Below, in pieces: positions 31,962 through 37,140 of a stretch of DNA of 37,140 nt (positions are counted from its first letter, which is position 1; each line of letters opens with the position of its first letter). The notes below the pieces were generated by a model. It saw nothing but the letters and a program-made list of their open reading frames with translations, did no database searches and was not told the origin of the DNA. Source of the stretch: a virus; IMG/VR virus record IMGVR_UViG_3300031601_000005, positions 1 through 37,140 of that record. The stretch is one strand, 5' to 3'. The translations under genes were made by a program, and so were the position numbers.

Positions 31962-33056
31962 TTAAAAGCCTGAGTCAGTGCCAGTGCCGTGGAGTAGACC
32001 ATAATATCGCCACTCTCGCCCGCCAACTACCCGATTCTGTTTCCGCTCGACCTTCATGAAGATCCGCTTGACCTCCTTACCAAACTGCCGTTCCCCCAGC
32101 GACCGATAACCGCTGTCCGCGCTCCACTCTTTATATGCAGTGTATAGATCCCTGACAATTACGAAATCCTCCTCCGCCCCAGCGCTACACTTTTCCTTCA
32201 GGAAGGCCTTTGCTGGATTGACTTCAGTCCGATAATCTTCGAGCGCGGATTCGCATGCCGCAGGCTTAGTAAAATCCTTCTGATCCAATAGCCGCTTCAG
32301 CCCCTCTAGCGCCCAGTTAAATATTCCCGGACACTCGCCAGATGCCTCCCATACCATATGATCATCTAGACCCCAGATCTTATCGTCATCTTTGATTACA
32401 ACGTCGAACGGAACCAGAAGCATTCGTCGCCACAACCCACCAGTCCGATCACTAAAACGTGGCCGGTTGTTAAACGCCAATATTAACTTCGCCGTTGGTG
32501 AAGTGTTGATCGACGGCAAGCCTTTGCGGTCAAAGTCCATCCGCTCGCCTGTGGTGAAAGTCTTTAATTTGCCTTCATCCGCTTTGTCAAGTTCGCCACA
32601 GTCGCTAGCGATATTGGCCATTTTCCCCAACGTACCGATCAGGGCAAACCGACTCGAGAACGACTCGAGGGGAATGTTCGACACATTCTGCGTTCCGAGC
32701 ATAGCGGTCAACCCCGCGAGGAAAACGGATTTACCATTACCACCCTCACCCTCGATCGCTAAAAACCGTTGTCGATCGAGCTTCGGGTATAGTAAGTATC
32801 CGGCCCACTCTTGTAGCACCGACACTCGCTCCAGATCGCCGCCCATGTTCGATATCAACGTATTCGTCCACCGTGGGCAGATGGCTAGCGGATCAAATTC
32901 ATAGGGTAGTAACGTCTCGGAAAACCACAGGGGAGTAAGCTCTTGCAGCATGGTTTCATCGCCTCGGATGTATGCCTTGAGATCAAGCAACCCGTTTTGT
33001 AAGGCAATGTGGTGATCGTGTGTTTTGTCATGCGGCTTATAATCGATTATCGTCAT
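31962..33056 (-). CDS. SF3/P4-family helicase, C-terminal half of a split primase-helicase
   Basis: A 364-residue protein. It opens at the pre-helicase region of P4/D5-type proteins (HHIALQNGLLDLKAYIRGDE, then PYEFDPLAICPRWTNTLI). Walker A is GEGGNGKS (residues 103-110), the B-type motif lies in IASDCGELDKAD, and motif C is ILAFNNRPRFSDRTGGLWRR. A C-terminal winged-helix-like part follows. It is a ring helicase that unwinds phage DNA. The primase half expected at its N-terminus is encoded separately at 35288-36733. The two halves join in register, and six small genes lie between them. Confidence 0.9.
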   Translation of the reverse strand: MTIIDYKPHDKTHDHHIALQNGLLDLKAYIRGDETMLQELTPLWFSETLLPYEFDPLAICPRWTNTLISNMGGDLERVSVLQEWAGYLLYPKLDRQRFLAIEGEGGNGKSVFLAGLTAMLGTQNVSNIPLESFSSRFALIGTLGKMANIASDCGELDKADEGKLKTFTTGERMDFDRKGLPSINTSPTAKLILAFNNRPRFSDRTGGLWRRMLLVPFDVVIKDDDKIWGLDDHMVWEASGECPGIFNWALEGLKRLLDQKDFTKPAACESALEDYRTEVNPAKAFLKEKCSAGAEEDFVIVRDLYTAYKEWSADSGYRSLGERQFGKEVKRIFMKVERKQNRVVGGREWRYYGLLHGTGTDSGF

Positions 33057-33385
33057 ACTCTCTCAGCTCCCATCATATCTAGTAAGGCCTGAAAATCAGT
33101 AGTCTCGTACATGTTCATAATTGTAACTTTGTGTTTACCGTAGCGATCTGGAATGACGGTTACCTTTGGCGACCATGGCCACCGAAAGTCCTCACGGAAT
33201 TTCAGCACAAGAGTCCAGGTGCCGTCATGTGCCTGAGTGCCTCGGATGTCCTGCAACAACCAATGCCCCGGCAGAATCCCGTCTATGGCAACGTCGTTGA
33301 CGGTGGTCATTGCATCATGGATTGTTGAGGCCATCCCCCAGTCCGCATTCCGAACAACAAATTCAGTATCAGCGTATCCAATCAT
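33053..33385 (-). CDS. Hypothetical protein in the primase-helicase gap
   Basis: A 110-residue protein. ATG 33385 gives MIGYADTEFVVRNADWGMAS and an ATGA overlap with the upstream gene; a GTG at 33418 would add 11 residues. It is mixed alpha/beta with HDGTWTLVLKFREDFRWPWS. The stop overlaps the helicase ATG by ATGA, so translation is coupled to the helicase. The family is not recognised; a small Trp-rich replication accessory protein is possible. Confidence 0.6.
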   Translation of the reverse strand: MIGYADTEFVVRNADWGMASTIHDAMTTVNDVAIDGILPGHWLLQDIRGTQAHDGTWTLVLKFREDFRWPWSPKVTVIPDRYGKHKVTIMNMYETTDFQALLDMMGAERV

Positions 33386-33708
33386 GTTACGTCCCACTTC
33401 AGAAGCCTTCGCCACCATGAAAGCTTCCGATCAAATCGCCAACACAACCCGTCTTTGTTAATCTTATGACATTCGCCCCAGGGTTCAGCGAGGTGATAGT
33501 ATTCAAGCACGGCTAAACATCTATTGTTACCATGAAGAACCCGTTGAAACTTGCAGTCAATACAGGCGTTTGTGCCGGGATGTTTTACCGGTTCCCACCC
33601 CTTCATGGTGAATGAGTCGCCGTTGTCACTGAGCGTGAATTTAACGTATGTGCATGACGTACAGCCGATTGCGGCTAACCGTTCGTTGATGGCTCGATCG
33701 TCTTTCAT
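33382..33708 (-). CDS. Cys-rich small protein in the gap
   Basis: A 108-residue protein with many Cys: IGCTSCTYVKF, TNACIDCKFQRVLHGNNRC, GECHKINKDGLCWRF. The Cys and His could bind one or two zinc ions. Its end (RKLSWWRRLLKW) is basic and aromatic. Phage proteins with 'C..C....C..C......n..g.C..F' are common small unknowns. It overlaps the next gene by ATGA. Confidence 0.6.
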   Translation of the reverse strand: MKDDRAINERLAAIGCTSCTYVKFTLSDNGDSFTMKGWEPVKHPGTNACIDCKFQRVLHGNNRCLAVLEYYHLAEPWGECHKINKDGLCWRFDRKLSWWRRLLKWDVT

Positions 33709-33717
33709 GATATCTCC

Positions 33718-34023
33718 TTATTTTACCTTTGCGATTAACGTGTCGATTGCGCGACACTGTTTAATTATTGCAAGCCGATCGTACTTCGAAAGCAACTCGA
33801 TCGATTTGCAGTATTCCATTAAGGCCTCTACGGTTGCGATCAACTCCTCACGATGCCCCACTCGATTTTGGGAGTTTTTAAACCGACGAATCATATCCTG
33901 TATTGCGTACCGGATAGTACGCGCCTTGGTGGAGAACTGCATCTCTGATCGTATTCGCTCAATAGCCTGCTCGTCTTGCTCGGACAAATAAATGGTCCGC
34001 TTTACTTTTGATTTATTATTCAC
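33718..34023 (-). CDS. Ribbon-helix-helix (CopG-like) DNA-binding protein
   Basis: A 101-residue protein. The N-terminus reads KVKRTIYLSEQDEQAIERIR, then KARTIRYAIQDMIRRFKNSQ, the beta-strand plus two helices of the RHH fold. The remainder is helical (EELIATVEALMEYCKSIELL). RHH proteins bind operators as dimers. This one may regulate the replication operon in which it lies. No toxin partner is present. Confidence 0.7.
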   Translation of the reverse strand: MNNKSKVKRTIYLSEQDEQAIERIRSEMQFSTKARTIRYAIQDMIRRFKNSQNRVGHREELIATVEALMEYCKSIELLSKYDRLAIIKQCRAIDTLIAKVK

Positions 34024-34040
34024 CGTATTAATCCTTTCGA

Positions 34041-34439
34041 TTATTGCGGCTGCCGCAATTCAGGTGGCCTTCCTGTCGGAATCAAAAATCCATAGTCCCA
34101 GTCATCAGGAGCATCGATCAATCCGCCACCATTTGGATATGGATCGTGTTCAACTTCTCCTTGATACCCAATTACCGAATGCCGATTCCCCCGTGGACCT
34201 TCCCCGCTGATCACATGCCACCCCCAATCCTTAATCAACTCGTCTCTTGCATCACCAGTCAGATTTACATCTAAATAAAACATGCCTATTTTGGACAACC
34301 ATTTATTGGTAGATTTTCGCCAATTTGGAGCGACAAAACAAAAGTTGGGGATCGTAGCGGGATCTTGCTCAACAAGGCAACCAATACATACAGCAAAGCA
34401 GTTGTTCGTGCCTTCTCCCTGAAAATATCTGAGCATCAT
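34041..34439 (-). CDS. Papain-like cysteine peptidase-fold phage protein
   Basis: A 132-residue protein. GEGTNNCFAVCIGCLVEQDP supplies Cys14 as nucleophile candidate, and EGPRGNRHSVIGYQGEVEHD followed by PYPNGGGL supplies the His and Asp. The family pattern 'nCf.acia.ll......iP.f......G.....Hsv.g..g...HDP.P...GL' is known from uncharacterised phage peptidase-like proteins. No signal peptide is seen, so it acts in the cytoplasm, unlike the secreted one at 30049-30609. Confidence 0.68.
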   Translation of the reverse strand: MMLRYFQGEGTNNCFAVCIGCLVEQDPATIPNFCFVAPNWRKSTNKWLSKIGMFYLDVNLTGDARDELIKDWGWHVISGEGPRGNRHSVIGYQGEVEHDPYPNGGGLIDAPDDWDYGFLIPTGRPPELRQPQ

Positions 34440-34485
34440 ATTAATCCTTACTGTTGAGGTATTGCCACCAGGTTGTTTTCAGCCA

Positions 34486-34827
34486 CTACTTCTCGATCGA
34501 CTTATAGGTGGCAAAATTCGGGGCCCCCGTACTGGTACAGGCAAATAGGTGGCGTATTGAAAGCAGCTCTGCGGTTGACGTGGATGTGCGGACCGCCATG
34601 ATGAGTTCATACATGATACTCGCACATCTTTTATTGGCGCAAATCATTTCCATCATATCAATGTCACCACAGGCGACGTAACAGTCCCGAACGTATCTTG
34701 TTTCAAGATTGAACTCCAGAGCCAGGGTGAGGAGTCGCTCGACTGACCGCGGATTACCTGTAGCCTGAAACAATTTCCACCGCTCAAATTCGTCGAACGC
34801 CAGTGCCATTTTCCGTGTATGATTCAT
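34486..34827 (-). CDS. Hypothetical helical protein
   Basis: A 113-residue protein. ATG 34827 gives MNHTRKMALAFDEFERWKLF and an ATGA overlap with the upstream gene. It is helical throughout (ERLLTLALEFNLETRYVRDC), with several Cys and Met but no zinc motif. The family is not recognised. It lies in the six-gene insert between the primase and helicase halves. Confidence 0.6.
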   Translation of the reverse strand: MNHTRKMALAFDEFERWKLFQATGNPRSVERLLTLALEFNLETRYVRDCYVACGDIDMMEMICANKRCASIMYELIMAVRTSTSTAELLSIRHLFACTSTGAPNFATYKSIEK

Positions 34828-35288
34828 ACAAAAATATCCGGCTCCACTTGAGTCTTGGCTAACTTCCTGGCGTGCCGTTGGATCGCCTGGACCGCTTTCT
34901 CGAAACTGAACGTCCGCATCAGCGTGATGTAACCAGCCGATGTGCCCAGCGTCTGAGCGATGTACCACATGTCGTTCTTCCGCTTGTGCCGTTTGGTCAC
35001 GGCCTTGCGAACTATCTTGTATTGCCCGCCATCGGCAAACCATTCTCGACCGTTGTCGCAACGACGCCCGACAAGGTCTCCGCCAGCTACCTGGAAATCT
35101 ACAATGACGTTTGGGGCGATTAGCCCTCGATCACACCGTATGTCGCCGTCTACGGTTTCCATCCTAATAGGATCACCTCCGACATCGACGTTTAGACTAT
35201 TGACATGCCCAGTACATTGAATCCGCCGGCCATCAGCGAACGCGATGATTAAATCTGCTGCATTGTGTACATTTCCAAAAGATGGCAT
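34824..35288 (-). CDS. Hypothetical protein following the primase half
   Basis: A 154-residue protein. ATG 35288 (MPSFGNVHNAADLIIAF) overlaps the primase stop in TGATG with GGAG at good distance; ATG 35291 is an alternative. The N-terminal half is beta-rich (VHNAADLIIAFADGRRIQCT, LNVDVGGDPIRMETVDGDIR) and the C-terminal half is basic and helical (HKRKNDMWYIAQTLGTSAGY). The helical part may contain a degenerate HTH. A nucleic-acid-binding role is possible. Confidence 0.6.
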   Translation of the reverse strand: MPSFGNVHNAADLIIAFADGRRIQCTGHVNSLNVDVGGDPIRMETVDGDIRCDRGLIAPNVIVDFQVAGGDLVGRRCDNGREWFADGGQYKIVRKAVTKRHKRKNDMWYIAQTLGTSAGYITLMRTFSFEKAVQAIQRHARKLAKTQVEPDIFV

Positions 35289-36733
35289 CATCTCTCCAGT
35301 AGTGGATTGATCCACCGATTAAGTTCTAAGTCTGAATCTTTTAATATGACGTCGCCCATCAATGCGTTCACCGCATTGAGTACAACTCCCTGGACAACCT
35401 TCCGGACTTCAGGCAGATTACCATCTGCCGCGTTGGCCATTACATCACGATGAATCCGATCGAATTCCTCCTTGATTTCCCTGGTCAATACTCCGCGTAT
35501 GATTTGATCATCGTCGCATTCATACTTTTTTTTCCAAGTCCGCCAACACCCTTTCCAGTGCCGCAACGTATAACCATCAGTATCGTGTTTACAATACCTC
35601 TCCAGATACAATCTGGCCAGTCTATGTGGATCGTCATCAGCCTCAAGCTTGTGGACAGCCTGGCTGACGGTCACCGGCTTTGCGGGTTCGACCGCCATGG
35701 CCAGCGTTAGCAACTCCTCAAAGGTATGCCCATCGTTAAAATAATCCCGCAGATCCTTACCGTGAAGCGGAGCCACCTCATACGGCAATCGGATATGCCT
35801 GACCTCAGAAGCAACTCCAGTCAACCATGGAACCCACTTATCAACTGCTCCAGCTTCCCCGGCTACATCGGCGTCATGGACGACCATCACTCGCCGCCCC
35901 GTAAACGGACCGGACATGCCCGCCTTTGGAATCTCACTTGCACCGTTTGCGTTGGTAATGGCTAGATGCGTATCTCGCAACTCATCAGGAATCATCGATA
36001 GCAGCGCCAACATGTCGACCGGTCCCTCGGTCTTCCAAATAGTCTGGGTAGCTGGGTCAGTCCCACTATCGATCGCTGTTTTCTGCCAGGCATGCAATCC
36101 GATCAGGCCCGGCTGACTGCCCGCGGTGGTCTTCATTTTCTTTCGGGTCGAAATCCCCTTCGCATGAAACACCGGCAGAGTGCCACCAGTCCGCTCCCAC
36201 ATTACCCAGCCACACGGTTCCGCATCAAGCCCCATGGGGCCGATCACGGGGACCGTTACCACATGGTTAGATTGCCGGTAGACCGCCAGTCGCCCGCCAG
36301 CGGCCAGCACGGCATTGGCATTAATCGGCAGCTTCGTCTGGCCCCACATGTCGACCAAATTGTGGCACCATGGCTTGAATTCAAGATGATCAATAGGATT
36401 GGTCGGCGGTCGACCTCGAGGAAGCGTTACGCCAACGACTTTTGCGTAATGTTTGCGGGCTTCTTTCCAGTCGGTGAACTTGCCGACTCGCACAGCCATC
36501 TCATAGATGCCAGCCGCAACTCCATCGCCGCCATGATCCTTGTACGTACCAGTCCGCACGTTCACCGCAGCAGACGGCGTACGGTCATCGCGACCATACG
36601 CTCGGGCTTCGATCCATCCACTTTCGGACGGTGCTTGGCCCGTAATTTCCACACCTAACTGGGCATAGGTATCTCGCAGGTCGAGGCCTGAAAGTATTTC
36701 TAGATTAACCTGTGCCCAGTCGACTTTGGTCAT
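35288..36733 (-). CDS. TOPRIM DNA primase, N-terminal half of a split primase-helicase
   Basis: A 481-residue protein. The N-terminus (RTPSAAVNVRTGTYKDHGGD) resembles the DNA-binding head of DnaG-like primases with its zinc Cys lost. The TOPRIM domain has Glu236 in TIWKTEGPVDMLALL and the DxD pair D287/D289 in VMVVHDADVAGE. Residues about 365-481 match the D5_N region that precedes the SF3 helicase (YTLRHWKGCWRTWKKKYECD ... LELNRWINPLLER). It ends where the helicase domain should begin. That domain is a separate gene at 31962-33056, and together they total about 845 residues, the usual size of fused P4-type proteins. Confidence 0.88.
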   Translation of the reverse strand: MTKVDWAQVNLEILSGLDLRDTYAQLGVEITGQAPSESGWIEARAYGRDDRTPSAAVNVRTGTYKDHGGDGVAAGIYEMAVRVGKFTDWKEARKHYAKVVGVTLPRGRPPTNPIDHLEFKPWCHNLVDMWGQTKLPINANAVLAAGGRLAVYRQSNHVVTVPVIGPMGLDAEPCGWVMWERTGGTLPVFHAKGISTRKKMKTTAGSQPGLIGLHAWQKTAIDSGTDPATQTIWKTEGPVDMLALLSMIPDELRDTHLAITNANGASEIPKAGMSGPFTGRRVMVVHDADVAGEAGAVDKWVPWLTGVASEVRHIRLPYEVAPLHGKDLRDYFNDGHTFEELLTLAMAVEPAKPVTVSQAVHKLEADDDPHRLARLYLERYCKHDTDGYTLRHWKGCWRTWKKKYECDDDQIIRGVLTREIKEEFDRIHRDVMANAADGNLPEVRKVVQGVVLNAVNALMGDVILKDSDLELNRWINPLLER

Positions 36734-36783
36734 AAGAGCATCCGTGAGGTGAGAGGTGAATTCCTTTTCCGACGACGGAAAGG

Positions 36784-37095
36784 CTAGCCGTTGACACTCT
36801 CACCATCACGGGTGTATTGGGGATTTTCAGCCCAGAACATCACCATCGCATCTTCGATCTCGGTAGCCTTCGAAGGACCGACCTTGGGGATTGCCGTCAA
36901 TGGGTCAGTTCGATCGGCCAAATCGCCAATCGTCGTCAATGTCTTTTCGGGATTATCGCGCAGCACCGCCAGGGTGCCGGGGGAGATCTTCGTCGTTGTC
37001 AACGGCACCGCTCGCCATTCATCAGACGATACGGTCACTTCTTCCTCGACCACCTCTTCCTCGACGTCGTCAACCTTTTTATCAAACAGCGGCAT
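36784..37095 (-). CDS. Helix-hairpin-helix protein
   Basis: A 103-residue acidic protein. The N-terminus is Glu/Val-rich (DDVEEEVVEEEV). The C-terminal half reads LTAIPKVGPSKATEIEDAMV, a helix-hairpin-helix of the IPGVG type that binds DNA backbone. It is the first complete gene of the minus-strand block in this window and lies just upstream of the primase. The last 45 bases of the window hold no resolved gene. Confidence 0.65.
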   Translation of the reverse strand: MPLFDKKVDDVEEEVVEEEVTVSSDEWRAVPLTTTKISPGTLAVLRDNPEKTLTTIGDLADRTDPLTAIPKVGPSKATEIEDAMVMFWAENPQYTRDGESVNG

Positions 37096-37140
37096 ACGCT
37101 CCGGACCGCTCTCTAGAATCTCTTCGAGCTGGTCCGTTAG

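Noticed and set aside
33053-35288. Group I/II intron or intein as the cause of the primase-helicase split
   Set aside because: The interval is filled by six ORFs with coupled starts and stops, the first half has its own stop codon and the second its own start, and no homing endonuclease or intein motif (HINT block) was seen.

Overview
The window looks like an almost complete genome of a tailed phage or prophage (siphovirus-like, HK97-type capsid) with host-type flanking DNA at its left end. The host is probably a planctomycete. That is an inference from family resemblances: excisionase-like HTH genes beside a small HTH protein, a G/T chaperone carrying a 'GPFTLRRL' motif, a DUF2190 protein and a GpA-like terminase. 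No rRNA, tRNA or other taxonomic marker is present.

Left flank (1-3150): two long degenerate (GGTC)n arrays, an inverted-repeat structure, a small HTH gene that runs out of the second array, two tandem excisionase-like HTH genes (the second frameshifted and cut short), and an AT-richer minus-strand ORF whose 3' end runs antisense into the broken excisionase gene, so a recombination junction lies near 1800. From 2308 to 3050 there is almost no convincing protein gene. That stretch holds an 8-bp microsatellite, a 34-bp iteron-like repeat with CGTATAC cores, a 40-bp tandem repeat and a good sigma70-type promoter.

Plus-strand module (3053-5666): a run of small accessory genes ('FW.IRNG' phage protein, a small Zn-ribbon protein and unknowns). 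They are linked by a recurring GAGGTTTAAC element and end at a strong hairpin at 5763-5804.

Minus-strand module (37095 back to 5880): one long, tightly packed block, apparently read as operons. In transcription order it holds a helix-hairpin-helix protein, a TOPRIM primase, six small genes, an SF3 helicase (the primase-helicase is split in two), zinc-ribbon and HTH proteins, a holin-like protein, a secreted papain-like protease, and a membrane-anchored thioredoxin-like protein. Then come a beta-helix tail protein, a GH123/DUF4091-like glycosidase, terminase large subunit, zinc ribbon, a small head-completion protein, portal, a ClpP protease-capsid fusion, DUF2190, head-tail connector proteins, tail tube, the G/GT tail chaperones with a candidate -1 frameshift site, tape measure, two baseplate or tail-tip candidates, a 993-aa glycine-rich beta-helix adhesin candidate, a zinc ribbon, a sigma70-family factor and two small proteins.

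Working together, terminase, portal, fused protease-capsid and DUF2190 build and fill the head. The connector genes, tube, chaperones and tape measure build a long non-contractile tail. The beta-helix, glycosidase and glycine-rich proteins are candidates for host-surface recognition or degradation. The primase/helicase pair supports replication, and the sigma factor probably redirects host RNA polymerase. I found no integrase, CI-type repressor, endolysin of a standard family or contractile sheath in the window.
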